The position numbers and the translations under genes are program-made. From positions 1 to 46,437 of the forward strand of contig JAVETB010000013.1 of NCBI GenBank assembly GCA_034006265.1: a stretch of 46,437 bases of DNA. Direction: 5' to 3'. The stretch is from Syntrophus sp034006265 (GTDB lineage: Bacteria; Desulfobacterota; Syntrophia; Syntrophales; Syntrophaceae). Below the pieces are notes generated by a model. That model was not told the DNA's origin and searched no databases. It saw only the letters and a list, made by a program, of their open reading frames with translations. Of the stretch, positions 1 through 8,137 are shown one piece after another (the first letter of the stretch is position 1; each line of letters opens with the position of its first letter).

Positions 1-1
1 A

Positions 2-475
2 CCGCTGGGTGTTGAGATGGGTCTGGATCCCTCCCCGGCAATGCTTTCCCACGCCGCTGCACGGGGCATCAAGACCGTGGAGGGCGTTGCCGAGAGGCTA
101 CCCTTCCGGGACAACTCCTTCGACTATGCCCTGCTGGTAACGACCCTTTGCTTTGTGGACTCCCCAGAAGAAACGCTCGCGGAAACGCAAAGGATCCTCA
201 AGAACAACGGCTGCCTCACCATCGGTTTTATTGACAGAGAGAGCTCGCTGGGCCAGCAATACGAGGCCCGCAGAGACGAAAACGTCTTCTACCGCGAGGC
301 TACGTTCTATTCCGCTGAAGAAGTGGAGCGTCTGTTGGTTAAGGCTGGATTTTCCATTCGGTCCTTGGCTCAGACACTTGAGTTCTCTTCCCGTGAAAGG
401 ACCACTATAGAACCGTTGCACCCGGGACACGGAGAGGGTGCATTCGTGGTTGTCTCGGCAACGAAAGGCCGTTGA
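2..475 (+). CDS. Class I SAM-dependent methyltransferase, 5' end outside window
   Basis: The frame is open from base 2, so the gene starts upstream of the window; an internal ATG lies at 17. What remains is the second half of a Methyltransf_11-type Rossmann domain. The motif VEMGLDPSPAML is the acidic-loop region that binds the ribose of S-adenosylmethionine. GVAERLPFRDNSFDYALL is the adenine-binding and motif IV stretch, and the ETLAETQRILKNNGCLTIGF segment is the usual strand-helix before the C-terminal part. The family transfers a methyl group from SAM to a small molecule; the substrate cannot be read from this fragment. The stop is at 473-475. The family is secure, the specific function unknown. 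Confidence 0.85.
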   Translation, partial: PLGVEMGLDPSPAMLSHAAARGIKTVEGVAERLPFRDNSFDYALLVTTLCFVDSPEETLAETQRILKNNGCLTIGFIDRESSLGQQYEARRDENVFYREATFYSAEEVERLLVKAGFSIRSLAQTLEFSSRERTTIEPLHPGHGEGAFVVVSATKGR

Positions 476-486
476 TTTCCATCATT

Positions 487-615
487 AAACCCTGGTTCAA
501 AATTTATCGTACCCTGAAGGTAACCGTTGGTTGAAACGTCTTTGACCTGCACCCCAAAAAAGCGACTTCGTGACCATTCGGAGATGATCACGAAGTACGT
601 CCATACCCAGGGTTT
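487..615. repeat. Nested inverted repeat in non-coding gap
   Basis: The 9-base arms AAACCCTGG (487-495) and CCAGGGTTT (607-615) enclose a second inverted repeat, ACTTCGTGA (565-573) and TCACGAAGT (588-596). No convincing gene lies between 476 and 658. It could be a structured RNA, a decayed small mobile element, or chance. Neither arm pair is followed by a strong T-run on either strand. Confidence 0.35.
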
Positions 616-658
616 TTGGATATTGAATTTGCCCTTGCCAGTCTAGACCCTTGATTTT

Positions 659-859
659 TTAGTTAACACCGGCTTCTTCAAGTGCCTTTACAACATCAAA
701 TCCTCCGAAATACGTGAACCCTTTCTTAAAGGGCATACCACGCGGTACGGTAATCACCAGTCCGCCTTTCGTATTGATGGCTGCATTTTTCAAAGATACC
801 CAGGAACCATCTGATTTTTTCTCGAAATCGATTACACTAATTTTTGCAATTTCATCCAT
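659..859 (-). CDS. Small conserved-looking protein of unknown function (66 aa)
   Basis: A 66-residue soluble protein with no signal peptide and no cysteine. I do not recognise a named family. It is taken as real because the ATG at 859 is preceded by a strong ribosome binding site, GAGGAG, seven bases upstream, and because its composition is that of a folded protein (KISVIDFEKK near the N-terminus, VVKALEEAGVN at the C-terminus). It reads like a small alpha/beta protein: an N-terminal strand, a turn, a glycine-rich strand (TKGGLVITVPRG) and a C-terminal helix. It stands alone, convergent with the upstream methyltransferase gene. Function unknown. Confidence 0.65.
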   Translation of the reverse strand: MDEIAKISVIDFEKKSDGSWVSLKNAAINTKGGLVITVPRGMPFKKGFTYFGGFDVVKALEEAGVN

Positions 860-912
860 TACTTATCTCCTCGTAAAGTATTTTCAGGGTCCAGACTGGC
901 AGGGGCCATCTT

Positions 913-936
913 ACCCAGGCACTTCCGGCCCTGGGT
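913..936 (+). terminator. Possible terminator hairpin
   Basis: ACCCAGG (913-919) pairs with CCTGGGT (930-936) around a 10-base loop and is followed on the plus strand by the T-rich run TAATTTATTTTTAT. It does not sit directly after a plus-strand gene, so its role is uncertain. Confidence 0.35.
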
Positions 937-1076
937 TAATTTATTTTTATAATTCCGATCGCTGAAAGGGGAACCGCCGTTTCCAGGCTCGGGACAAAAG
1001 GTGTCTTGTATCCAACAACATCTATCCAGTCCCTCATCTTCCAGGAGCCGGGAAGTATTTCTCCGTATGCATCCAT
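936..1076 (-). pseudogene. 46-codon open frame, possible C-terminal gene remnant
   Basis: The frame runs from ATG 1076 to TAA 936-938 and encodes a peptide beginning MDAYGEILPGSWKMRDWID and ending LSAIGIIKIN. The same frame stays open about eleven codons upstream of the ATG to an in-frame stop, and there is no ribosome binding site before the ATG. That suggests the tail of a larger lost gene rather than a functional small protein. I do not recognise the family. It may be noise. Confidence 0.25.
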
Positions 1077-1381
1077 TTTTAGGAAATTGCGATCACCAAT
1101 AATTACTTTTTATTCCTTTTAATCTCTCATCTTCCCACGTTCTGAAATAAACCTAAATACTTGTATGCATTGATTTTTACCATTATTCACATCGGAATTC
1201 CACAAAAATCTTTTTTCAGGAAACATTTACCGGAATACGTTCGAACCTGCCATTTGAGTTTCTTCCACCTACCGACATAGGCAATCTCCAGGCGGAAATG
1301 TCCCCCTCCCTCAAACGACCGGACGCAGGCGGCATGGAGAATCCGCTTCCCTCCGTACGTCTCGTTGATAGAAGTGGTTGG
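1077..1381. other. AT-rich non-coding stretch
   Basis: About 305 bases, more AT-rich than the neighbouring genes to the eye, between the remnant frame and the convergent end of the YjbQ-family gene. I see no supported gene, RNA or clear promoter here. Confidence 0.4.
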
Positions 1382-1804
1382 TTATTCTCCGACGATTTTT
1401 ACAAGCACTCTTTTTTTCCTGCGCCCATCAAATTCACCATAGAATATTTGCTCCCATGGCCCAAAATCCAGCCTGCCGGCCGTGACAGCCACGACAACCT
1501 CCCGTCCCATCACCTGCCTCTTCAAATGAGCATCCCCGTTGTCCTCACCTGTCCGATTATGGCGGTAATTCGACAGGGGTTCATGGGGGGCCAGCTTTTC
1601 CAGCCATTCCTCATAATCATGATGAAGGCCCGGTTCATCATCGTTTATGAACACGGAAGCCGTTATGTGCATGGCGTTCACAAGGGCCAAACCTTCCGAT
1701 ATACCGCTTTCCTTGAGGCATTGATCCACCTGGCCCGTAATGTTGACAAACCCTCTTCGCTCCGGAACATGAAACCACAGCTCTTTTCGATACGATCTCA
1801 TCAT
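1382..1804 (-). CDS. yjbQ: YjbQ/UPF0047 family protein
   Basis: A 140-residue protein matching the YjbQ/UPF0047 family (TIGR00149), a small trimeric cytoplasmic protein. E. coli YjbQ has weak thiamine-phosphate synthase activity, but its natural role is not settled. The family core is visible: HITASVFINDDEPGLHHDYEEWLEKLAP (His and acidic residues of the putative metal/anion site), then HLKRQVMGREVVVAVTAGRLDFGPWEQIFYGEFDG, the signature region with Gly-Arg-Leu-x-x-Gly-x-W-Q. Length matches the family. The start at ATG 1804 follows GAGG six bases upstream; a second ATG directly follows it. No operon partner is evident. Confidence 0.93.
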   Translation of the reverse strand: MMRSYRKELWFHVPERRGFVNITGQVDQCLKESGISEGLALVNAMHITASVFINDDEPGLHHDYEEWLEKLAPHEPLSNYRHNRTGEDNGDAHLKRQVMGREVVVAVTAGRLDFGPWEQIFYGEFDGRRKKRVLVKIVGE

Positions 1805-2111
1805 GCGTCACCTCATCATTTTGTTATTTTCTGGATTCAGAAAACCCTGCTCTCCGACACTTATCACAACAACGCAGTATAACACAGCCGGCCATCTGAC
1901 GAATCTGGCGGCCTCAAGGGGGGAACATCCCATCTGCCCTGGCGTGGGGAACGTCAACTGGAAGGGGCCAGTTCCCGCGAGAAGGCGGTGCACCTCTCCT
2001 GTTCGAAGATCCTCGACGGGTCGCCGATTACGGCATGATGAATTTTCCTGTATTGACCAATGGGAAATTTGTGTTTTAATCAGACAACCTATTGCGAAAA
2101 GGAGAAATTCC
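1805..2111. other. Divergent intergenic region
   Basis: The 307 bases between the divergent YjbQ-family gene and the proline-rich secreted protein gene. Apart from the promoter-like element at 2053-2081 I see no gene or RNA in it. Confidence 0.5.
2053..2081 (+). promoter_or_regulatory. Sigma70-like promoter candidate
   Basis: TTGACC at 2053-2058, a 17-base spacer and TTAATC at 2076-2081 (the overlapping TAATCA is also possible), about 30 bases before the start codon at 2112. Confidence 0.45.
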
Positions 2112-2606
2112 ATGAACAGGTTCGCTCTTGTTGTTTTGTCCGTCCTGCCCATGCTTTGCCTTACCTGCCCTGTCATGGCTGAGCCGCCTGAGGCAAACCG
2201 AGCGCCCGTCGAGTCTCAGTCAGCCTGCACCGTGCAACTTCCGGCGGCGGTTCAACCGCCTCTTCCGGTTCAGCCGCCTGCCCCCGTCCAGCCTTCCGCC
2301 CCGGTTCAATCTTCCGGAATCGCTCCGCAGACCCAGGAATCCCTTCTGGAAGAACCTCCGGGGCTTCCATCGGCGGGACTGAAGATGGTTGACATCCTGC
2401 TGGTAAGGCCGCTTTGCCTGATCGGCTCGACGGCATCCACTGCGGTCTATATCGCCCTCTCACCGCTGGTCCATCTCATGGGGATCGGGGAGGAGACGGC
2501 ACGGGTCATGGTTGAGGCGCCCTGGCGCTTTACCTCCTGCCGATACATCGGGGAATTCAATCACTACAAGGATGAAGAACCCATCATGGGCGTTTGGGAA
2601 TTTTAA
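2112..2606 (+). CDS. Proline-rich secreted protein of unknown function
   Basis: A 164-residue protein. Residues 1-23 form a signal peptide with a hydrophobic core and a VMA cleavage site. Residues about 40-70 are low-complexity proline/valine/glutamine repeats (units like QPPLPV, QPPAPV, QPSAPV), the kind of spacer used to cross peptidoglycan or keep a domain off the membrane. The C-terminal 75 residues contain a hydrophobic stretch (ILLVRPLCLIGSTASTAVYI) and end in an acidic tail. I recall similar short exported proteins with this hydrophobic C-terminal module in other Desulfobacterota, without known function. The start at 2112 follows AAGGAGA. It is monocistronic, upstream of the pgk promoter. 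Confidence 0.75.
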   Translation: MNRFALVVLSVLPMLCLTCPVMAEPPEANRAPVESQSACTVQLPAAVQPPLPVQPPAPVQPSAPVQSSGIAPQTQESLLEEPPGLPSAGLKMVDILLVRPLCLIGSTASTAVYIALSPLVHLMGIGEETARVMVEAPWRFTSCRYIGEFNHYKDEEPIMGVWEF

Positions 2607-2646
2607 CGTCTGCCGAAACCGTACATGCTTCGCAGCCAAAATCCCC

Positions 2647-2675
2647 TTGACTCAAAAAATCCTTGTCCATATACT
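2647..2675 (+). promoter_or_regulatory. Sigma70 promoter for pgk-tpiA
   Basis: TTGACT (2647-2652), an exact 17-base spacer and TATACT (2670-2675), 115 bases before the pgk start. Five of six bases match consensus at each box, the best promoter candidate I saw in the window. Confidence 0.65.
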
Positions 2676-2790
2676 CATGGAACATGAATGTTTCTTCGTT
2701 CCATCCGGATGTTGCCGTAGGCAGAATTTCAGGAACCGTCAAAGCCATTACCAATCAAAATAGCAGATTTACTTCAGAACGAGGATTCCG

Positions 2791-4053
2791 ATGATCAACA
2801 AAAAAACCGTCAAGGATATTGAGCTCAGGGACAAGCGAGTGATCATGCGCGTTGATTTCAACGTGCCGATGAAGGAAGGCGCCGTCCAGGATGACACCCG
2901 CATCCGGGCCGCCCTGCCGACGATCAACTATGTCCTTGAACAGGCTCCCCGCTATCTCATTCTCATGTCGCATCTGGGCGACCCGAAAAAAGACACGGCC
3001 AAGGCGAGAGAGAAGGCTGAAAAAGCGGGAAAGGAATTCGACGAACAGAAATTTCTCGAGAATAAATGCAGGATGAAACCCGTGGCGGAATATCTGGCCA
3101 GGCTTCTCGGCAGGCCCGTCAAGCTCGCTCCTGCGGCCATCGGACCTGAGGTCGCCTCCGTGGTTTCAGCGCTCGGTCCAGCCGAAGTCCTCATGCTGGA
3201 AAATACCCGCTTTCACAGGGAGGAAACCTCCAAAGACCCCACCGAACGTGAGAAGATGGCGAAAGAGCTGGCGGCCTTCGCCGATGTCTATATCAATGAC
3301 GCCTTCGGAACGGCTCATCGCGCCCATGCCTCCACGGAAACCATCGCGCGATTCGTTCCAGTCGCCGTGGCTGGATTTCTCATGGAAAAGGAGGTCCAGT
3401 ATCTCGGTCAGGCCGTTTCCAGCCCAAAGAAGCCCTTCGTTCTCGTTCTCGGCGGAGCGAAGGTCTCCTCCAAGATCGGGGTGATTACGAACCTTCTGAA
3501 CAAGGTTGATGCGATTCTCATCGGCGGCGGCATGGCTTACACCTTTCTGAAGGCCCAGGGTCTTCCCATCGGCAGATCCATGGTGGAGACCGAGATGATC
3601 CCCACCGCGGCCGAAATCCTGAAGAAGGCGGCCGAAGCGAAGGTCGAGATCTTTCTGCCGGAAGACCATATCGCCGTCCCCGAATTCAGCAACGAGGCAG
3701 AGATCCATGCCATCCCCAGGGATTCCTTCCCGGATGACCTCATGGGGGTGGATATCGGAGCGAAAACCATTGCCGAATACAAGGATGTCCTTTCCAGGGC
3801 AAAGACCGTCATCTGGAACGGACCCATGGGCGTATTTGAAATGCCCAATTTCGCCACAGGGACAAAGGAAATCGCCAAAGCCCTCGCCGGGATTGACGCC
3901 ATTACCGTGGTCGGCGGCGGCGATTCCGTATCCGCCTTAAAGCAGACGGGGCTGGAAGGCAGGATGACTCACGTCTCCACAGGAGGCGGCGCTTCACTCG
4001 AATTTCTCGAACTCGGCCATCTCCCGGGAATCGATGCACTCAATGACAAATAG
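2791..4053 (+). CDS. pgk: Phosphoglycerate kinase
   Basis: Cytoplasmic enzyme of glycolysis/gluconeogenesis that interconverts 1,3-bisphosphoglycerate + ADP and 3-phosphoglycerate + ATP. The 420 residues fit the bacterial family, with a slightly long loop near residues 68-90. The N-terminal substrate domain shows MRVDFNVPM (residues 19-27, the PGK signature) and LENTRFHREE. The C-terminal nucleotide domain shows LGGAKVSSKIGV, the GGGMAYTFLKAQG loop, WNGPMGVFE and the VVGGGDSVSAL nucleotide-binding loop. No key residue is missing. tpiA follows 16 bases after the stop, so the two are almost certainly co-transcribed from the promoter at 2647-2675. Confidence 0.98.
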   Translation: MINKKTVKDIELRDKRVIMRVDFNVPMKEGAVQDDTRIRAALPTINYVLEQAPRYLILMSHLGDPKKDTAKAREKAEKAGKEFDEQKFLENKCRMKPVAEYLARLLGRPVKLAPAAIGPEVASVVSALGPAEVLMLENTRFHREETSKDPTEREKMAKELAAFADVYINDAFGTAHRAHASTETIARFVPVAVAGFLMEKEVQYLGQAVSSPKKPFVLVLGGAKVSSKIGVITNLLNKVDAILIGGGMAYTFLKAQGLPIGRSMVETEMIPTAAEILKKAAEAKVEIFLPEDHIAVPEFSNEAEIHAIPRDSFPDDLMGVDIGAKTIAEYKDVLSRAKTVIWNGPMGVFEMPNFATGTKEIAKALAGIDAITVVGGGDSVSALKQTGLEGRMTHVSTGGGASLEFLELGHLPGIDALNDK

Positions 4054-4069
4054 CCAAAGGAGCTTCATC

Positions 4070-4828
4070 ATGAGAAAGGCCCTCATTGCAGGAAACTGGA
4101 AAATGAACAAGACCGACCCCGAAGCCATCGAGCTTGCCAAAGCCCTGGTGGCGGAAGTCGGGCAATATGAGGCATGCGATATCCTTCTGTGCCCGCCTTT
4201 CACCTCCCTCAAATCCGTGGGTGACATCATTCGCGGCAGCAAAATCAAACTCGGCGCGCAAACGATGCACTGGGAAAAGTCCGGGGCGTTCACGGGAATG
4301 GTCTGTGCCGACATGCTCAAGTCCCTCGGCTGCACCTACGTAATCATTGGGCATTCTGAGCAGAGGCAGTTTTTCGGCGAGACAGACGATACGGTCAACA
4401 AGAGGACCAGGGCCGCCCTGGCCAATGGACTGACCCCAATCGTCTGTGTCGGTGAATTCCTTGAACAGCGGGAAGCCGGAAGACACGAACAGATTGTCCG
4501 GGACCAGGTCATTCAGGGGCTGAAGGGCCTGAACGACGAAGAGATGAAGAAGGTGGTGATCGCCTATGAGCCCGTGTGGGCCATCGGTACGGGAAAGACG
4601 GCCTCATCGCAGGATGCTGATGACATGCATGCCTGCATCCGCTCAACTGTTGAGAAGACCTGGAGCAGGGACGTGGCCGACAGCCTGATCATTCAGTACG
4701 GGGGAAGCGTGAAGCCGGAGACGATCGATGAGCAGATGGCCATGCCCAACATCGATGGCGCGCTGGTCGGCGGCGCCGCTTTGCAGGCCGATTCCTTCAC
4801 CCGCATCGTCCGGTTCCAGGCCGGGTAG
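4070..4828 (+). CDS. tpiA: Triosephosphate isomerase
   Basis: Cytoplasmic TIM-barrel enzyme that interconverts dihydroxyacetone phosphate and glyceraldehyde 3-phosphate. The 252 residues are the normal length. The catalytic set is complete: Asn9 and Lys11 in NWKMNK, His95 in GHSEQR, Glu167 in AYEPVWAIGTGK (signature and mobile loop 6), and the phosphate-binding GGSVKP and GALVGGAAL loops. The start at ATG 4070 is chosen because AAAGGAG lies directly upstream and because it aligns with the family N-terminus; an in-frame ATG at 4034 would overlap pgk and has no support. Second gene of the pgk-tpiA operon. Confidence 0.98.
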   Translation: MRKALIAGNWKMNKTDPEAIELAKALVAEVGQYEACDILLCPPFTSLKSVGDIIRGSKIKLGAQTMHWEKSGAFTGMVCADMLKSLGCTYVIIGHSEQRQFFGETDDTVNKRTRAALANGLTPIVCVGEFLEQREAGRHEQIVRDQVIQGLKGLNDEEMKKVVIAYEPVWAIGTGKTASSQDADDMHACIRSTVEKTWSRDVADSLIIQYGGSVKPETIDEQMAMPNIDGALVGGAALQADSFTRIVRFQAG

Positions 4829-4903
4829 CTGCCGTTTCAAATTTGGATAAGCTTTGATGAATGAGCGAATATGACCCAAATAATATGGAAGGAGGAATTT
4901 GAA

Positions 4904-5362
4904 ATGAAAAGAATGGCGTTTTTTGCAGCGTTTGTTTTCATGCTCTGTCTTTTCCTTGTTTCCGAGTCGTTTGCTCAAAGGGGCATGATGTGGAGAGGCA
5001 GCGGCGGCTGGGGGATGGGGACGCCCTACAGCAGGATGTTCAACCCTGCAACCGTTGAGACGATCACCGGAGAAGTCATTGCCATTGACAAGCTTACGCC
5101 GCTGAGGGGTATGCACTACGGCATTCACATGACCGTGAAAACGGATAAGGAATCCATTTCCGTTCACCTCGGTCCCGGATGGTTCATCGAAAATCAGGAT
5201 ATAAAGATCGCAGCAAAGGACAGAATTGAAGTGAAAGGTTCGAGGGTAACCTACAACGGAAATCCGGCGATCATCGCCGCCGAGATTAAGAAGGGGAACG
5301 ATGTGCTCAAGCTTCGCGACGAGAGCGGGTTCCCGGCCTGGAGTGGATGGAGAAGACCATAG
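4904..5362 (+). CDS. Exported OB-fold-like protein, unknown function
   Basis: A 152-residue protein with a signal peptide (residues 1-24, cleavage after SFA) and a glycine/methionine-rich start of the mature chain (RGMMWRGSGGWGMG). The rest reads as a small beta-barrel: strands around VETITGEVIAID, YGIHMTVKTDKESISVHLGP, DRIEVKGSRVTY and AAEIKKGNDVLKLRDE. I recall similar periplasmic proteins with the GxHxxxKTDKExxxVHLGP pattern in Desulfobacterota, often near respiratory genes and sometimes labelled DNA-binding by mistake. The start at 4904 is set by GGAGGA eight bases upstream, rather than an in-frame ATG at 4871. Function unknown. Confidence 0.8.
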   Translation: MKRMAFFAAFVFMLCLFLVSESFAQRGMMWRGSGGWGMGTPYSRMFNPATVETITGEVIAIDKLTPLRGMHYGIHMTVKTDKESISVHLGPGWFIENQDIKIAAKDRIEVKGSRVTYNGNPAIIAAEIKKGNDVLKLRDESGFPAWSGWRRP

Positions 5363-5379
5363 AACAGATGGCGGCCCTT

Positions 5380-5410
5380 GAACCGCCGGAACACCCGTGT
5401 CCGGCGGTTC
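5380..5410 (+). terminator. Strong hairpin after the exported-protein gene
   Basis: GAACCGCCGGA (5380-5390) pairs perfectly over 11 bases with TCCGGCGGTTC (5400-5410) around a 9-base loop, 18 bases after the stop codon at 5362. There is no T-run after it, so it may be an imperfect terminator or an mRNA-stabilising hairpin. Confidence 0.5.
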
Positions 5411-5926
5411 ATCCCACTGACTTCACCGCTCCCCCCGATGTCAAGAGCCCACCACAATCCGGAGCCGGTTTTGATCTCAACCGGCGAAGCCTGAACCCTT
5501 CGATGGCGACCTGCATGCGCGGGAGCAGAATCAATCGTTATCCCCATCGCATTCCCGTCTTCTCCATCTCCGTCATTACCCAGCAGAACCGAATAGATGG
5601 TTCATCATCAAACCGGCAGCGATACTCTTCCTCCATCAGCAAAGTCAAGAGGGCAGGTTCTCCCTGTCGAAGGGCGGCGCGCTTCAGCTCTTTACGATCG
5701 TTTTTCTTTTTACTTTTTCCCTAGATATTGTTAATATTTAAGTAGAATTCCACTCTGTGTTCATGGTAGTTCCGGAGCATTCCGCCAGGGAGGATTTTTC
5801 TGCGCCGTCCTGAAGACAAAGCTTCGAAAGCGAACGCAGATCGTCCATGCCCTGGGAAGCTGTAATCGATTCGTTTTTCCAACCTTTAATTACTTCTGAT
5901 GGACGGAGAAAGATGAGGTGAAAAAC
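5411..5926. other. Long intergenic region, no supported gene
   Basis: About 516 bases before the molybdopterin oxidoreductase. A pyrimidine-rich run lies near 5697-5723, followed by AT-rich sequence (5724-5755) that could hold promoter elements. The minus strand between about 5720 and 5550 has protein-like composition (an open stretch containing RFCWVMTEMEKTGMRWG) but ends at a stop without an identifiable start or family, so it may be a gene remnant. Nothing else can be supported. Confidence 0.4.
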
Positions 5927-7975
5927 ATGATTGAAGCAAAAGAAATCCCCACCGATTGTACGCTTTGCTATCACAGTTGCGGATGCAGGGTAACGGTCAA
6001 AGATGGAAGAGCGGTGAAGATCGCCGGGCTGAACTCCCATCCCTTGAACCATGGAAAGCTCTGCCCCAAGGGGGCCAATGCCCTCGCGACCGTCTACAAT
6101 CCTGATCGGCTACGGCACCCGCTGAAGCGGATCGACGGAAGCTTCAGGGAAATCTCATGGGACCAGGCTCTGGACGAAATCGCTGAAAGACTTCTGGACC
6201 TCAAGAAAAAGTTCGGCCCCGAGGTTCTGGGCGTGTTCAGCGGATCCATCGGTGTGGAAAACTTCGAAATGGGCGGTCTTGTGCAGCGGTTCAAGACCGC
6301 TTTCGGTTCACCCAATTTCTTTTCCGTTGAAAGCGTTTGCTACCGGATGCGCATCCGGGTCCGGCAAATGACCTTCGGAAGATATCCGGTCGAAGAGATG
6401 GACTCCCACCTCTATATCCTCTGGGGACACAACCCGGAACAATCGGACTTTCCCCTCAAACTCGCCCTCAAAAAAAATCTGGATCAAGGGGCCAGGCTGG
6501 TCGTCATCGACCCCAAGCGCATTCCCCTGGCCGACAGGGCGGATCTCTACCTGCAGATCCGACCGGGTACGGATGGTGCCCTGGCCCTTGCCATGATGCA
6601 TGTGATCATCAACGAAAAGCTCTACGACCGGGACTTCATCGAACAGCACACCTTCGGCTTTGAGCGGCTGGTCCCCCATGTGCAGAAGTACACACCCGAG
6701 TGGGCGGAGGAAGTGACCTGGGTGCCGGCTGAAGACATCCGCAGATTGGCCAGACTGTTTTCAGGAACACGGGGGGCAAGCATCTATCAGGGCACCTGCA
6801 CGCAGGACCAGACGGCCAATGGTGTTCAAAACAGCCGCGCCTTTTCTATCCTCCAGGCCATTACCGGCAACGTCGATGTCCCCGGCGGCTGGATAACCAG
6901 TCCTCCGCCGCACCTGAGAGATGTGAGTCTCGGAGTGGAAGGCAACCCCATAGGGGCAGACCGGTACCCCCTTTTCGTCGAGATGTGGGGCAGGAAAAGT
7001 CCCTTTGGCGTCGTGACTCTTGTTCCGGAAAGCATCCCTGACGAGCTGAAGGCCTTTATCGTTATTGGAGGCAACCCCCTGGTTTCCATGCCGGACAGCA
7101 ACGCCTTCCGAAATGCCTTCCGAAAGCTTGACCTTCTCATCGTGCACGATCTTTTCATGACGGAAACGGCCAGGGAAGCCCATTATGTGCTGCCTGCCTG
7201 CTCCCATCTGGAAAAATGGGGGGTGGCATACAATTACAATGTGTGCCACGGCCTTCCATTCCTCATGCTGAGGAAGAAGTGCATCGGACCCCTTTACGAG
7301 AGCTGGTCCGAATGGAAATTGTTCACGGAACTGGGAAAGAGGCTTGGACTGGAAGACAGCTTCCCTTGGAAATCCGAGGAGGAAATGATTGCTTTCGAAC
7401 TAGCCCCATCAGGATTCTCCTTTGATGATCTTCTGAACAGGACGCCGGAAGGCGTATTCTATGCCGAAAAGAAATACGAGCAAAAAGAAGGACGGTATCA
7501 TTCCCCTTCAGGGAGAATTGAGATTTACAGCGAAACCTTCGAGCGGGCCGGATTTGATCCTCTGCCCACCTTTCTGGAGCCGGAAAGAGGACCGGGGCGG
7601 GCGAGCAGAGCATTTTTGGAGAAGTTCCCTTTGATTCTGTCCACGGGCAACAGACACATTGTCTATACCCACAGCCAACATCACGGTGCGGACATCCTTC
7701 GCAGAATGTATCCCGAGCCCCTTGTCCAGATCAGCCCAGCGACAGCAAACCGCTTTGGAATTGAGGGCGGAGACAGAGTCATCGTGGAAACGAACCGGGG
7801 GCAGGTGAACATGAAGGCTGCCGTGGAGGAGCGGTTAGCGGACAGCGTCGTGCTGGTGCCGCACGGCTGGGAGGGGGACGCCAATGCCAATCTGCTGACC
7901 GACGTAGAGTGCCGCGAGCCCATGATGGGCTATCCGGACATGAAATCGCTACAATGCCGCATTAGAAAGGCATAG
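5927..7975 (+). CDS. Molybdopterin-dependent oxidoreductase with [4Fe-4S] cluster
   Basis: A 682-residue member of the DMSO reductase superfamily. Order: Fe4S4 domain (Cys motif CTLCYHSCGC then CPKGANAL, residues about 8-55), the central molybdopterin domain, and the C-terminal molydop-binding domain (from about residue 570; GDRVIVETNRGQV and VPHGWEGDANANLLT). In the position of the molybdenum/tungsten ligand it has cysteine (SVESVCYRMR), not the selenocysteine of many formate dehydrogenases. There is no Tat signal, so it is cytoplasmic. It stands alone, without an electron-transfer subunit beside it, so the substrate cannot be assigned; formate-dehydrogenase-like and acetylene-hydratase-like members share this size. 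The start at ATG 5927 follows GAGG; a GTG at 5918 in the same frame is the alternative. Confidence 0.9.
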   Translation: MIEAKEIPTDCTLCYHSCGCRVTVKDGRAVKIAGLNSHPLNHGKLCPKGANALATVYNPDRLRHPLKRIDGSFREISWDQALDEIAERLLDLKKKFGPEVLGVFSGSIGVENFEMGGLVQRFKTAFGSPNFFSVESVCYRMRIRVRQMTFGRYPVEEMDSHLYILWGHNPEQSDFPLKLALKKNLDQGARLVVIDPKRIPLADRADLYLQIRPGTDGALALAMMHVIINEKLYDRDFIEQHTFGFERLVPHVQKYTPEWAEEVTWVPAEDIRRLARLFSGTRGASIYQGTCTQDQTANGVQNSRAFSILQAITGNVDVPGGWITSPPPHLRDVSLGVEGNPIGADRYPLFVEMWGRKSPFGVVTLVPESIPDELKAFIVIGGNPLVSMPDSNAFRNAFRKLDLLIVHDLFMTETAREAHYVLPACSHLEKWGVAYNYNVCHGLPFLMLRKKCIGPLYESWSEWKLFTELGKRLGLEDSFPWKSEEEMIAFELAPSGFSFDDLLNRTPEGVFYAEKKYEQKEGRYHSPSGRIEIYSETFERAGFDPLPTFLEPERGPGRASRAFLEKFPLILSTGNRHIVYTHSQHHGADILRRMYPEPLVQISPATANRFGIEGGDRVIVETNRGQVNMKAAVEERLADSVVLVPHGWEGDANANLLTDVECREPMMGYPDMKSLQCRIRKA

Positions 7976-8137
7976 CAAAGTCTGAGGCGGGATGCTTCCC
8001 GGCGAGCCCCGTCAAGCCCACCGGATCACCGGCAGCCGTCAAACTTTCGTTTCACCGCAAAAACATTTGATGATATAAAAACCCGGTGGGATAAAGACCG
8101 GCTCTACGAACTCAAATGCAGAAAGGAATGCGACACA

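Noticed and set aside
5550..5720. Minus-strand stretch with a MEKTGMR segment, reminiscent of the DNA polymerase I finger/exonuclease boundary
   Set aside because: The match is a handful of residues, the frame stops immediately after, and no other polymerase motif is visible nearby.
5918..5926. GTG 5918 as start of the molybdopterin oxidoreductase
   Set aside because: Possible, with GGAGAAAG upstream, but ATG 5927 has GAGG at good spacing and fits the family N-terminus equally well; the difference is three residues.
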